The notes under the pieces: generated by a model
What the model saw: the letters and a program-made list of their open reading frames with translations, nothing else
What the model was told of the DNA's origin: nothing
Database searches by the model: none
Shown here: piece after piece, positions 26,801 through 33,911 of the stretch
How positions within the stretch are numbered: the first letter of the stretch is position 1
Layout: each line of letters opens with the position of its first letter
Program-made: the position numbers and the translations under genes
From: Nitrospira sp.
GTDB taxonomy: Bacteria; Nitrospirota; Nitrospiria; Nitrospirales; Nitrospiraceae
Reading direction: 5' to 3'
DNA: 64,000 nt
Assembly: GCA_030123625.1 (NCBI GenBank)
Contig: CP126121.1
Coordinates: forward strand, 3,512,179 to 3,576,178

Positions 26801-29413
26801 ACGACCGCCGCCGGAGATGATGTAATTGACGCCCTCGGTGGCAACGATCTCGTGGATGCCGGTGCCGGCAACGACATTATTGCCGGGGGAACCGGGAACG
26901 ATACCCTCATGGGCGGTCCTGGCGACGACACCTATGTCTATGATATTGGTGACGGTGTCGATACGATCAATGATGCGAGCTTACCTAGCGGCACGAATAC
27001 TCTCGAGTTTGGTGCGGGTATCAATCCCTCTGATCTCAGCCTGGATGTAGGCTCGCTGCTGATCCATATTGGGACCAGCGGCGATGCTCTTCATCTGTCC
27101 AGTTTCGATCCGAACAATGTGTTAGGCCCGCGCACGATTGAAACCTTCCGATTTGCCGATGGCACCGCTCTGTCCTATGAGGAGCTTGTCCAACGCGGGT
27201 TTGATCTGACAGGGACCGACGGCAATGATTCCATCACCGGCACGAATGTCGTGGATCGGATCACGGCTCTCGCAGGGGACGATATGTTGGCGGGGGGTCG
27301 AGGTAACGATTTACTAACTGGCGGTATCGGCAACGACACCTACATCTTCAACATCGGAGATGGGAGCGACACGATTGATGATACGGTGCTGCTCGGGGCA
27401 GGGAATCGAATTCAATTCGGGCCCGGCATCAGTCAGAATGATTTGATCTTCACGCAGGACGAGGCCGCGCACACCCTGACAATTCGCATCGGCACCGATG
27501 GGATCGACCGACTCGTGCTTTCCGATTTTGATCCCCGTGGCACGAACGGTTCTCTGGTGGTATCTGCACTGGAATTTGCCGACGGGAACGTGGTGAATCT
27601 GATTGACCTCTATCCTCCGAATCATGCCCCGACAGTGGCTGTTCCAACGGCGGACCAGACCGCCGCCGAAGACTCATTCTTTACTTTTACGATTCCCGCT
27701 ACAACTTTCACCGATGCCGATGTGAGTCATGGCGATGCTTTGGTATATATTGCAGCACTTGCCGATGGCAGCCCCCTACCGGCATGGCTAGGTTTCGATC
27801 CGCTCACCCGCACGTTCAGCGGTACGCCGGGTGTCGGCGACGCTGGTGTGCTGCAGCTCGCCGTCACCGCCACAGACCAAGGCCATCTCAGCGCGACCGA
27901 TTTCTTCACGCTCTCCATCTCTGGCCCCCTGCCACAAACACTCGTCGGCACGCTGGAAAACGATGTGCTGACCGGCGGCCGAGGCGACGATACGTTGCGC
28001 GGGTTGGCTGGGAATGATCAGCTCAGTGGCGCGGAGGGCCACGATCTGCTCGATGGCGGATCCAGCACAGACACGATGGAGGGAGGTGCCGGCGATGATA
28101 TCTATATCGTGGATGTCGCCGGCGATATCGTGACCGAATTGGTTGACGAGGGGGCAGATACGGTTCAGACCTCGCTCCTCACCTACACGTTAGGTGTGAA
28201 TGTTGAGAACCTAATTCTGACAGGGACGGGACCAAGCACGGGTATCGGCAATGCTTTGAGTAATCAATTGGCCGGCAACAGCGGGGCGAATTTGTTGGAC
28301 GGCAAGACAGGGACCGATATGATGGCCGGTGGTATGGGGAATGACGTGTATGTGGTGGATCAGACCGGCGACGTCGTGATTGAAGCGGCAAACGAAGGTT
28401 CCGACACGGTCTTTAGCTCCGTAACCTATGGTCTCGGTGTGAACGTGGAACATCTGGTCTTGACAGGCTCCGCGGCTATCAACGGAACTGGAAACGATCT
28501 CAACAACACGCTCACGGGCAATAATGCGGCCAATGTGCTGATGGGGTTATCGGGCAACGACATGTATGTGATTAGTGCCGGAGATACAGTCGTTGAATCT
28601 GCGAACGACGGCACGGACACGGTTGTCAGCAGCCTTACCTACATTCTCGCAGCCAACGTGGAAAATCTCACTCTGGTCGGCTTCAACGCGATCAGTGGAA
28701 CAGGCAACGGCCTGGACAATGTGCTCAACGGGTTGCTTAACTTTGCGGGCAATACTTTATCCGGAGGAGCCGGCAACGATACCTACATTATGGGTGCGGG
28801 CGATACGGTGGTGGAGATTGCCGGTGGAGGAATAGATACGATTCAGACCAGCATGTCCTATACCCTCGGTGCCAATGTGGAAAATCTCACCTTGACTGGA
28901 ATCGGTGCCGTCAATGGAACAGGCAATGGGCTCAATAATACGCTCACCGGCAACAGCACCAACAATGTCTTGAGTGGGGCAGGCGGCAACGATATGTTTC
29001 GCGGTAGTATGGGCAACGACACGCTCATCGGCGGCAGTGGAAATGATACCTATCTTTTCGATCGAGGCGACGGACAAGATTTCGTACGAGACAATAGTGG
29101 CACGGCAGACAAGCTGCTCTATGACTCAGGGATCGATCCCCTAGATCTCGTGATCAGTCGCCAAGCGAACGACCTGCGATTGGCCATCCACGGCTCGGTC
29201 GATTCGGTCACGATTCAGAACTGGTATACCAGTTCGTTGAATCGGACGGAAATGATCGAGGCGGGTAATGGGCAAACGCTGCTTAACACGCAAGTCGATC
29301 AGTTGATCCAAGCGATGGCGGCTTTTACGCAACAGACCGGCCTTACCTGGGATCAAGCGATCGATCAACGGCCGCAGGATGTGCAGACCGTGTTAGCGGC
29401 CAGCTGGCAATGA
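17849..29413 (+). CDS. Giant RTX protein with N-terminal lipase-like domain (3854 aa)
   Basis: One uninterrupted frame from GTG 17849 (AAGGAG 8 nt upstream) to 29413. Residues about 1-400 look like a class-3 lipase/Mbeg1-like hydrolase: the nucleophile motif GQSLGGALAQ is at about 135-144. From about 770 onward come many nonapeptide Ca-binding RTX repeats (GGxGxDxLx), interspersed with repeated FxDGTxLTYEQL blocks and, toward the end, VENLTLTGxxxINGTGN modules. A cadherin-like/He-PIG domain lies at about 3259-3365 (FTDADVSHGDAL, FSGTPGVGDAG). The last 50 residues (QAMAAFTQQTGLTWDQAI, ending VLAASWQ) look like an uncleaved type I secretion signal. The protein should be exported by an ABC/MFP/TolC system and fold in calcium outside the cell; no dedicated ABC exporter is adjacent. 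Role (adhesion, lipolysis, biofilm) is not determined. Confidence 0.93.
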   Translation: MFVTQPLNELAKLALIASDAAYFTSSTIVPLGGALAPLRDTPTYDILPLYEIAPGFVKDSNDAQSVNVSNGFKFTAYRNSSTNEVIIAFGGSDGIDPVDWTSNTQLGWNQWEDSRELVFTYLRQFDSDTKIHFTGQSLGGALAQYAAYEWVKKQSTVGDQDFNADFDKTNISLTTFNGLGGLKGLTDHVSYDPTVLQGLGLSGHFYVTNDMVSRFGDGHVGGDTFLLDFRSDRTNDLGYQYAYGLVDAHRIETGFYANLRPGALLEFQVSPGASPIAYLNVDSVQEYAALLGNLLNNKDLGLVESRFRLVAAVTAGLTIGSPNSVNTLTQALLTSLHDSGDLSDSWFQKFGGVNWGAIFIPTRPVTGAISILSTLGAVFTDAVQGAASGVSTIFQAIGEYVSAGSRPDVTVPPPASLDASSRSLQLQFEILMASIGGTPHLAELTASLPSGLDPEVLAAEMLNGGADWLSSTLAFMRDHANSTGHTPTQLAETTTELVTALNHRIDALQEVSPEEKNQLVAQLNAFTQETASGFANALPDFTQKIADVAFNLGKTISDFADVQLIDQAYAAELNDPRLSSSARAAIEDARETFQQAAQTVVIQKGIGPNPFHAPDYVPGGASNATVEERLGEVFRLSLPFAAGTGGQRVSLQLQGSQANHLSVSTSNGVQTLGANGAFELTVAEGDDQLYFSLIANDEVSDDSTVALSAMLVDADGHATHTSQIESTISVKAFVGTGNDGYEPWVEDYSDVTDPTASLLLGVGGFYHQTLRGGAGPDSLNLSAGYGDDTLYGNGGDDWILGGYSHDRLYGGDGNDRLLADPYDYHPDPVAHPKDLPPPTLDGKDYVDGGEGNDRIGGGGNDDRLIGGAGDDEMWGDTLTRGTSIDNPDGSQTFVSLTGVLVPGDDVLEGGDGNDYLSGDGGDDFLDGGQGNDLLIGDTQQGVGLLTPMAPGDDYLVGGDGNDELQGNAGHDVLLGGTGNDRLFGDDTAVDPSQEGDDWLEGGDGNDFLTALGGDDTLVGDDGEDTLLAGAGDDTLLGGEGDDIGFGGEGNDDISAGAGADQFNGEAGNDVMFGDAGDDLLIGGDGLDQLDGGADNDLLIGGADDDTLFGRDGNDELQGNEGNDLLVGDAGDDRIFGQEGNDELFGREGDDALRGDAGDDLIDGGGGDDILVGDADGQIGGSGGNDTLAGGSGNDTLVGGGGQDTYLYELGDGFDIIVEGVGEENRLVFGAGINANTIVAAVGPNDSLVLRTGNGDNAVQIQSFGLSNLNGSHPIDTFEFSDGAVLTYEQLAQTGLAVSGGLGNDQLSGTTQGERIFGGGGNDSINAGAGNDVLFGGAGDDSLVGGSGQDTYMFSLGGGIDQIQDAPGESNRLVFGSGISQTNLSLGFKQVTIPGEGGEEDPGTVLNYLVVRTGATGDEIEIGGFDPSNQSAPVGIDQFVFADGTVLTSSQLLALGLELVGTVGFDALDGQEIYRTIRGLAGNDVLIGGAIDNVLAGDEGRDVLLGHGGIDQLSGGIGDDVLRGGDDNDVLNGGTGNDSLEGEAGDDVLVGGTGDDQLLGGDGSDLYRFNIGDGLDSLFDSGPGTDTDTVQFGSGITSNSISLSSQFGQIVIKVGAGSEGIQSGSVFDVFGSQTIEQFQFEDGTSLTYAELVARGLTIEGTALDDILTGTNLADRLQGGQGNDWLEGGESDDSYFFNVGDGIDTIIDSALVGAGNEVVFGTGITSTDLRLDLASDQSDSKQSDLLIRIGTDGDAIQFDTFDRDNALGPRTVESFRFSDGSALTYEQLLAKGFDLTGTDNDDQIIGTSTVDRIISGDGADVLRSGLGNDTLDGGMGADRLIGGQGDDTYLFGSGAGQDTIVEFQGGLDAIRMVPGVAPSDVAVARSNNDLVLSLSGGADRLTVSLYFLAPPLQIELVQFADGTVWNQAFIENLTKPVITGTEGPDSLIGTSGANRLVGLAGDDQLTGLAGNDLLDGGTGADELTGGFGNDEYIVDDSGDAVTELTDEGIDTVQSSVTRTLEADVENLTLTGSAAINGTGNALDNVLIGNSGANVLTGRAGNDTYVVGADDTVVELTGGGTDTIQTGVSATLGANVENLTLTSSASLIGVGNELDNVLKADGSISVLAGGDGNDTYIIGPNGDDDILIETATGGIDTVIVGHDYRLPANIENLTLLDPRAPDFASFSLIPYGSSEQSVAGYGNDLANTLIGGRANNVLDGGLGADTLIGGDGNDTYVVDNVGDIIIEKTNEGVDGVRSTVSYNLSANVENLTLIGIAPINGTGNALNNDVRGNDASNVLDGGSGNDALFGLGGSDTYLFGRGSGLDTLFDSEAAGEVDTIQFDSTVTAEDVEVYRNGFNLELAISGTTDELTLLSFFDSPEYGQKQARFSDGTVWSSAELNARALIGNTITGSSDSEVLSGGAGHDLLTGSAGNDVLMGGAGKDVLYGDLTFQPLSGPQVIGDDTLIGGGGNDNLIDFRGNNLFDGGAGDDTLSLGTGVDRVLFYRGSGVDYVTLDNNRNDIDLIEMAAEITPAEVVMTWRSPSSADILILDSGDRLTVQLSTDWFAVGPETTQAIVRFADGTQWNLAWSASNVGIPMATSSNDVLEASFPASLVGLDGDDIYLLGSSGVPGNYAVVEAPGEGIDTVQSLFDYVLDSDVENLILAESRSSVLRNPERGIGNGLDNLIIGNSGDNILDGGAGNDVLVGGFFRSAEEFVVFETGSDILIGGEGDDVLMADGGNIVFPVDGSDSEWLFLGGGSEFRSNVPRLADDLLIGGVGNDTYIVHSQEQTVAESENEGTDTVKSTVSYILGAYLENLELISPPAIFDEEDHLIPPPPLNGTGNELDNVLIGSEDANVLSGLTGRDTLVGRLGSDRLLGGAGYDTYLFNLGDGIDAIEDVATAGEGNRIQFGAGIGRNDLTVMHDEIARTLTIQVGTSGTDRLVLNNFDLTGADGSLVVETLAFADGSTASITSFFGPTITEGNDTITTAAGDDVIDALGGNDLVDAGAGNDIIAGGTGNDTLMGGPGDDTYVYDIGDGVDTINDASLPSGTNTLEFGAGINPSDLSLDVGSLLIHIGTSGDALHLSSFDPNNVLGPRTIETFRFADGTALSYEELVQRGFDLTGTDGNDSITGTNVVDRITALAGDDMLAGGRGNDLLTGGIGNDTYIFNIGDGSDTIDDTVLLGAGNRIQFGPGISQNDLIFTQDEAAHTLTIRIGTDGIDRLVLSDFDPRGTNGSLVVSALEFADGNVVNLIDLYPPNHAPTVAVPTADQTAAEDSFFTFTIPATTFTDADVSHGDALVYIAALADGSPLPAWLGFDPLTRTFSGTPGVGDAGVLQLAVTATDQGHLSATDFFTLSISGPLPQTLVGTLENDVLTGGRGDDTLRGLAGNDQLSGAEGHDLLDGGSSTDTMEGGAGDDIYIVDVAGDIVTELVDEGADTVQTSLLTYTLGVNVENLILTGTGPSTGIGNALSNQLAGNSGANLLDGKTGTDMMAGGMGNDVYVVDQTGDVVIEAANEGSDTVFSSVTYGLGVNVEHLVLTGSAAINGTGNDLNNTLTGNNAANVLMGLSGNDMYVISAGDTVVESANDGTDTVVSSLTYILAANVENLTLVGFNAISGTGNGLDNVLNGLLNFAGNTLSGGAGNDTYIMGAGDTVVEIAGGGIDTIQTSMSYTLGANVENLTLTGIGAVNGTGNGLNNTLTGNSTNNVLSGAGGNDMFRGSMGNDTLIGGSGNDTYLFDRGDGQDFVRDNSGTADKLLYDSGIDPLDLVISRQANDLRLAIHGSVDSVTIQNWYTSSLNRTEMIEAGNGQTLLNTQVDQLIQAMAAFTQQTGLTWDQAIDQRPQDVQTVLAASWQ

Positions 29414-29456
29414 TGATGAGTTGGTTCCGAATTCAAACGGCTGTTTTTAGCTGTTT

Positions 29457-29918
29457 TTAGTCGCTCGGTGGTTCGAAATGTCCCGAGGGGCGTTGTTGCC
29501 AGGGCACGATCGCTCGACGGGATTGCTTGACCAAACTGCGCAGGCTCATTTCGGCGGCGCGCAAGAGTTTTGGATCACCGGCTTGTATGAGCGTCGTTAA
29601 AAGGACATAGAGGGATCGATTGGCGTGAGATCCGGCCAAGATGCGATTCGTCACCGGATCAAGCTCAGATCTGTCCGGTTCCTCATTCTCTGCTGTGTCT
29701 GTGAAGAGATATTCAAAGGATCGGGGATTGTCGAACAGCCAAGAGGGGGGTACGCCAAGCGCGGACGCAAGCGCTTCAATCATAGCGGTTGTGGGGTCCG
29801 TCTGATCCGCCTCAATCTGTTCTAGGAGCGCAGTGGAAATGCTTGTCGCGTCTGACAACGATTCAATGGACTGGTTTTTGTAGACTCTCCAGCCCTGGAT
29901 GAATAGCCCTATCGACAT
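29457..29918 (-). CDS. Cro/C1-type helix-turn-helix regulator
   Basis: The 153-residue protein from ATG 29918 has an XRE helix-turn-helix (SIESLSDATSISTALLEQIEA, IEALASALGVPPSWLF) followed by a hydrophilic tail with a helical segment (LLRAAEMSLRSLVKQSRRA) that may dimerise. It lies tail-to-tail with the giant RTX gene, 43 bp away, and is divergent from the coiled-coil gene at 30079. The inverted repeat at 30019-30046 between the divergent starts is a candidate site for it. A 12-codon upstream extension (to 29954) is possible but unsupported. Confidence 0.8.
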   Translation of the reverse strand: MSIGLFIQGWRVYKNQSIESLSDATSISTALLEQIEADQTDPTTAMIEALASALGVPPSWLFDNPRSFEYLFTDTAENEEPDRSELDPVTNRILAGSHANRSLYVLLTTLIQAGDPKLLRAAEMSLRSLVKQSRRAIVPWQQRPSGHFEPPSD

Positions 29919-30018
29919 CCACTCTATGATACATAATGAAGAAGTAAGCTTCAATCAAACCCACTCGTTAAAAATCTATTTTTATTATAAAATCAAATAT
30001 TTATCTGACCTTTAAAGA

Positions 30019-30046
30019 TCAGGCATGAAATCGGTATAATGCCTGA
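30019..30046 (+). promoter_or_regulatory. Candidate operator overlapping a -10 box
   Basis: The inverted repeat TCAGGCAT (30019-30026) / ATGCCTGA (30039-30046) flanks a TATAAT at 30035-30040. It sits in an AT-rich gap between the XRE regulator (minus) and the gene at 30079 (plus), so a bound protein would block the plus-strand promoter. Confidence 0.55.
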
Positions 30047-30078
30047 GCGAGTTTTATTGATGAAGGAGGTGGGGATTT

Positions 30079-30420
30079 ATGTTGGGAACCGATATTCGTG
30101 GCATCATGGCGGAGGAAGAAGAGGTCCAGCGCCGTCAGGAGGCCCTCAAATCTCTTATGACGATGAGGACCAGGCAACTTCGAGAATCTTTAGAAGATCG
30201 AATTAAGCGTGCCAGGAGCAGTGGAGATTGGACACAGCTTTCTAAGGCGGAATGCGCCAATCTGCATAAACAAGAAAAAGCCCACTTGAAATCGCAGCTT
30301 GAACAACTGCAGTTTGAGCAAACTCGGACTCGGGGAAAGCTGACTGCACTGAAGCGAGCCAAGGCGAGGGCGCAGCGTATCCGTGCTGCAGAAGCGGCCT
30401 CCGAACGAAGGCGCCGGTGA
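30079..30420 (+). CDS. Small charged coiled-coil protein
   Basis: The 113-residue protein is almost entirely helical and charged (EEEEVQRRQEALKSL, KAHLKSQLEQLQFEQTRTRGKL, Arg-rich end ASERRRR), with heptad-like spacing that suggests a coiled coil. An excellent ribosome site (AAGGAGGTGGGG) precedes ATG 30079. No membrane or signal segment. It is followed after 65 nt by the RNA methyltransferase, possibly in one transcript. Function unknown. Confidence 0.7.
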   Translation: MLGTDIRGIMAEEEEVQRRQEALKSLMTMRTRQLRESLEDRIKRARSSGDWTQLSKAECANLHKQEKAHLKSQLEQLQFEQTRTRGKLTALKRAKARAQRIRAAEAASERRRR

Positions 30421-30485
30421 TCGACTGCCGTGACTAGGGTGAGTCGGATGTTCTTCAGTGCGATGATGGAGGGTTTAGGGGTATA

Positions 30486-31331
30486 GTGGGTGCAGAGCAG
30501 CATCTACCGGCTCTCACTCGTGCGCAGGCCTCGCAGATCCGGCAACTGCTTCGCGATAAGAGAACCAGATCCAGAGAAAAAGCCTTTGTTCTTGAAGGGG
30601 CCAAGTCCTGTCTTGATCTGATTCATCGGCACCCACAGGCTATCCTCAGTCTAATCGTCTCGCCGCGTTTTCTCTGTGCCGAAGTCGAGGCAGACCGAAG
30701 GGCGCGCATGACATTGCCTGCGCGCCAGTTCGTTTGCTCAGACGCCGGCTTTAACAAGTTGACCGATGTGGAGATGCCGCAAGGGATTCTGGCCGTCGTC
30801 CGGCAACCTCGGTGGGATGTAGCGCAGGTATTCGGACGAACGAGTGTGTTGGGCATCTATGGGGATCGGGTGCAAGATCCGGCGAATGTCGGCGCGATCA
30901 TTCGGACCGCTGCGGCTTTGAACCTGTCCGGAGTTTGGTTCAGCGTCGATTCTGCCGATCCTTTCAGCCCCAAGGTGGTTCGTGCCACAGCCGGCACCAT
31001 CCTGAGCCTTCCGGTCTTTCATACTCGGGACTTTCGTGCCTTCTCCTCGTATGGATGTGAAATCTATTCGACGGTCCTGGCTTCGGCTGATATGGTTCCC
31101 ATCAGGAGTATTCGAACAATACCCAGCCGCCTTGTAATTGCTGTGGGAAATGAAGGAGCGGGATTGGCTCCGGACATCGTGAAGGCGTCCAGCGTCAGAT
31201 TCTTTATTCCATTGGCCGAGGGGGTGGAGTCGTTGAATGTCGCCGCGGCAGCGGCGGTTTCGGCATTCTACTTCAGCGGATTGCGACTTGATTCCGAAGT
31301 TGGATCGATGAGATCGCGCCGTTCGGCGTAG
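30486..31331 (+). CDS. TrmH/SpoU-family RNA 2'-O-methyltransferase
   Basis: The protein has the N-terminal substrate-binding region common in 23S rRNA methylases of this family (IRQLLRDKRTRSREKAFVLEG) and a C-terminal SPOUT knot with the three SpoU motifs: NVGAIIRTAAAL, IAVGNEGAGLAPDIV and IPLAEGVESLNVAAAAAV. It should methylate ribose 2'-OH in rRNA or tRNA using S-adenosylmethionine; the exact site is not known. The 281-residue length is normal. GTG 30486 follows GGAGGG at a somewhat long spacing. Confidence 0.9.
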   Translation: MGAEQHLPALTRAQASQIRQLLRDKRTRSREKAFVLEGAKSCLDLIHRHPQAILSLIVSPRFLCAEVEADRRARMTLPARQFVCSDAGFNKLTDVEMPQGILAVVRQPRWDVAQVFGRTSVLGIYGDRVQDPANVGAIIRTAAALNLSGVWFSVDSADPFSPKVVRATAGTILSLPVFHTRDFRAFSSYGCEIYSTVLASADMVPIRSIRTIPSRLVIAVGNEGAGLAPDIVKASSVRFFIPLAEGVESLNVAAAAAVSAFYFSGLRLDSEVGSMRSRRSA

Positions 31332-31365
31332 AGGTTTGAAATATGGAATACATTCGGCCTACTAT

Positions 31366-32700
31366 ATGCGGCTCATGATGTTCAGGCAGAAAACGAGAAT
31401 TGGAGTAGGGCTCGCGCTGGTGTGTGCGATCGGCATCGGACTCGGCACGGACACGGCCTCTGCCCAATCCAGGCTCGGCACGGACACGGCCTCTGTCCAA
31501 TCCGATACGCAGCCGTACAGCCTCGACATGATCATTGCTCTCGCGCTGGCGAAAAATCCTGTCGTCGGCTTGGCTGAAGGGAATATCGAACAGCAGAAGG
31601 GGCAGCAGACAGCAGCCGGTGCCTACCCCAATCCCACCGTGACTGGTGCCACAGGGCACGGCGCCCTTCGCGATGTAGGCCGAGCGGGCATCGGGATAAT
31701 TAGTGGCGATCTTCAGTCGTACACCGAATCGAACTATACGGTCAATCAACCGATCGAATGGCCGGCCATGCGTGCCGCTCGGCAACGAGCGGCGGACCTT
31801 GGATTGGCGACGGCTAACGTCGGCATGTTGGAGACCCAATTGAATTTGGCGTCGCAGGTCAAAGTCGGCTTCTATGATCTGCTGCTGGCTCAGCAGGGCG
31901 CCGACCTCGCGCGCCAGAATCTTGATATTGTCGAGGGTGTGGCTCGGATCGTGAAGGCAAGGGTCAAATCGGGCGAAGCCCCGCAATTTGAATCCATCAA
32001 GGCGGAAGTGGAAGTCCTGAAGGCTCGGCAACAACTCGTACGGGCGGATAATCTGGTTCGCATCAACCGCGTTGCCGTTGACACCTTGACCGGTGGTGCG
32101 CTCGGGCCATTCTATATGATCTATGGTGAATTCAGAATCCTTCCTCGTGATCTGCACATTGAAGGTTTGATGGCCCGTATGGTGGAGCAGCATCCGACTA
32201 TCCAGCGTTTGCTGAAGTCCGTCGAGCAATCGGATTGGAAGATTGAATTTGAACGGCAGGCGCGGGTGCCGAACATCACCCTCAACGCCGGTTATTGGCG
32301 TGAGATCGGGCGAGAAGCGTATCAAGGAGGACTTTCTGTCCCCGTGCCGCTCTGGTACCGGCGTCAGGGAGAAATTGCTTCGTCGTTAGGCGCGAAGCGC
32401 CGTGAGGAAGCCGAGCTGCTTCGGATGCGTAATGAACTGGGGCGAGCCGTCCATCAACATTATCAGGATGTCCGCACCACGGCGGAATTGATCGATGTGT
32501 TCGATAAAGGGTTGCTGAAGCAGGCCCAGGAGGCGCTGCGGCTTGCGCAGTTTAGTTTCCAGCAGGGAGCGTCCAGTTTGCTCGAAGTCTTCGATGCCCA
32601 ACGTGTGCAACGGCAGATTTTAGTGGATTATGCTCAAGCGCGGCATGACCTCTCTGTCTCGCTGGCTCGGCTTGAACAGGCGGTAGGGGGAACATTGTGA
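31366..32700 (+). CDS. TolC-family outer-membrane component of a heavy-metal efflux pump
   Basis: The protein has a signal peptide ending near TASAQS and a TolC/CzcC-type helical barrel pattern: LDMIIALALAKNPVVGLAEGNIEQQKGQQ early, LLLAQQGADLARQNLDIVEGVA in the first half and ALRLAQFSFQQGASSLLEVFDAQRV in the second. As the outer channel it would complete a tripartite efflux system with the next two genes. The start is uncertain: ATG 31366, 31375 or 31378 all precede the signal peptide. The signal region carries an 11-residue tandem duplication. The next gene begins inside this stop codon (GTGA), indicating translational coupling. Confidence 0.88.
   Translation: MRLMMFRQKTRIGVGLALVCAIGIGLGTDTASAQSRLGTDTASVQSDTQPYSLDMIIALALAKNPVVGLAEGNIEQQKGQQTAAGAYPNPTVTGATGHGALRDVGRAGIGIISGDLQSYTESNYTVNQPIEWPAMRAARQRAADLGLATANVGMLETQLNLASQVKVGFYDLLLAQQGADLARQNLDIVEGVARIVKARVKSGEAPQFESIKAEVEVLKARQQLVRADNLVRINRVAVDTLTGGALGPFYMIYGEFRILPRDLHIEGLMARMVEQHPTIQRLLKSVEQSDWKIEFERQARVPNITLNAGYWREIGREAYQGGLSVPVPLWYRRQGEIASSLGAKRREEAELLRMRNELGRAVHQHYQDVRTTAELIDVFDKGLLKQAQEALRLAQFSFQQGASSLLEVFDAQRVQRQILVDYAQARHDLSVSLARLEQAVGGTL
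31441..31506 (+). repeat. 33-bp tandem duplication in a signal-peptide region
   Basis: CTCGGCACGGACACGGCCTC begins at 31441 and again at 31474; the two 33-bp units differ at only a few bases at the ends. The unit encodes LGTDTASxQS twice and keeps the frame. Confidence 0.9.
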
Positions 32701-33911
32701 TTGGCCTATTCGGCTCAATGGGAGGTCCGTCATTATCTATCGGTCGAGGCATGGGTCGTCTTCTGTTCGGCTTGATGGTGATGGAATCAGGCTGTGATAA
32801 GACGCCGAGTGATGTGGTGGCCAGTAAGCCGCCCGCCGTAATCTCATCTCCGGGTTTCATTACGCTGTCGGCGGAGGAGTCCTCACGAGTGGGGCTTGTG
32901 GTGCAGCCGGTGGCGCGCAGCGACTTTCGAACGTACCGAGACTTTCCCGCTAGCGTTCAGCCCAATCAACTCAACATGGCGGAGATTACGACTTTGGTTC
33001 GAGGTCGAGTTGTGGAGGTCTATGCAGACCTCGGACAACAAGTGAAAGCCAATGCCCCCTTGGCCATCCTCTACAGCAGCGAGCTCGGGCTGGCTCAATC
33101 CGCATACCTCAAGGCCAAGGCCAAGCTCCACGTCGCTGAGCAGGCGTATAGTCGGGCTCAATTTCTTCTGCGGGAGCAGGTCATCGGCGAAGCAGAAGCC
33201 CAACGTCGACAGGCGGAGTTGCTGAGCATCCAAGCGGAGGCCAATGAGTCGCGTGATCGCCTGAAGTTGCTTGGTATGGACAAGGAAGAGTTCGTCCGTC
33301 TCGACCGCAGTCGACAGATTCGATCCGTCGTGCCGATTGTGGCGCCCTTCGCCGGCCGCATCATCGGGCGCAAGTTGACACGAGGTGAGGTCGTCGAGAC
33401 GACCGAGAATTTATTTGTGATCGCCGATCTTTCGGAAGTCTGGGTTCAAGCCAATATCCCGGAGAAGGACATTCCGTTCGTCCATGCGATCCATGCGTCT
33501 GGCGGCAGGCAGGTGGAGGTGCGGATCAACGCTTATCCGAAAGAAGTGTTCAAAGGCACCATCACCTACGTCGGCGATGTATTGGATCCAGTCACACGCA
33601 CTATGCAGCTCAGAATTGAATTGCCGAATCGAGATGGGCGGCTTAAACCGGAAATGTTCGCCACGATTCGACTCTTTTCCGAAGCACAACCCGATCGATT
33701 GGCAGTGCCGGAGGCTGCATTGCAACGCGATCAGGGGCGCACCTTCGTCTTCGTGCAACGCAACACGAATGAGTACGAGTTGCGAGAGGTTCACATCGGC
33801 GAATCGAATGGGACGGTCACGGCGATCCTCGGTGGCTTGAACGAGGGAGAGTCGGTCGTGACACACGGCGCGTTTGTCTTGAAGTCCGAGTTGCTGAAGA
33901 AACCCGTCTGA
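32697..33911 (+). CDS. Periplasmic adaptor (HlyD/CusB family) of a heavy-metal efflux pump
   Basis: The 404-residue membrane-fusion protein starts at GTG 32697, overlapping the previous stop by 4 nt. A hydrophobic start with an ESGC lipobox suggests a lipid anchor. The body shows the barrel-sandwich halves (RGRVVEVYADLGQQVKANAPLAILYS and IVAPFAGRIIGRKLTRGEVVETTENLFVIADLSEVWV) around a helical hairpin, then the beta-barrel (VTRTMQLRIELPNRDGRLKPEMFATI). It bridges the RND pump and the outer channel. The stop overlaps the ATG of the RND gene by one base. Confidence 0.92.
   Translation: MIGLFGSMGGPSLSIGRGMGRLLFGLMVMESGCDKTPSDVVASKPPAVISSPGFITLSAEESSRVGLVVQPVARSDFRTYRDFPASVQPNQLNMAEITTLVRGRVVEVYADLGQQVKANAPLAILYSSELGLAQSAYLKAKAKLHVAEQAYSRAQFLLREQVIGEAEAQRRQAELLSIQAEANESRDRLKLLGMDKEEFVRLDRSRQIRSVVPIVAPFAGRIIGRKLTRGEVVETTENLFVIADLSEVWVQANIPEKDIPFVHAIHASGGRQVEVRINAYPKEVFKGTITYVGDVLDPVTRTMQLRIELPNRDGRLKPEMFATIRLFSEAQPDRLAVPEAALQRDQGRTFVFVQRNTNEYELREVHIGESNGTVTAILGGLNEGESVVTHGAFVLKSELLKKPV

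Noticed and set aside
19515-29077. Many minus-strand and alternative frames inside the giant RTX gene, some over 150 codons and rich in Ser, Pro and Ile
   Set aside because: They mirror the repetitive Gly/Asp codons of the real gene, have no ribosome sites and no domain resemblance.
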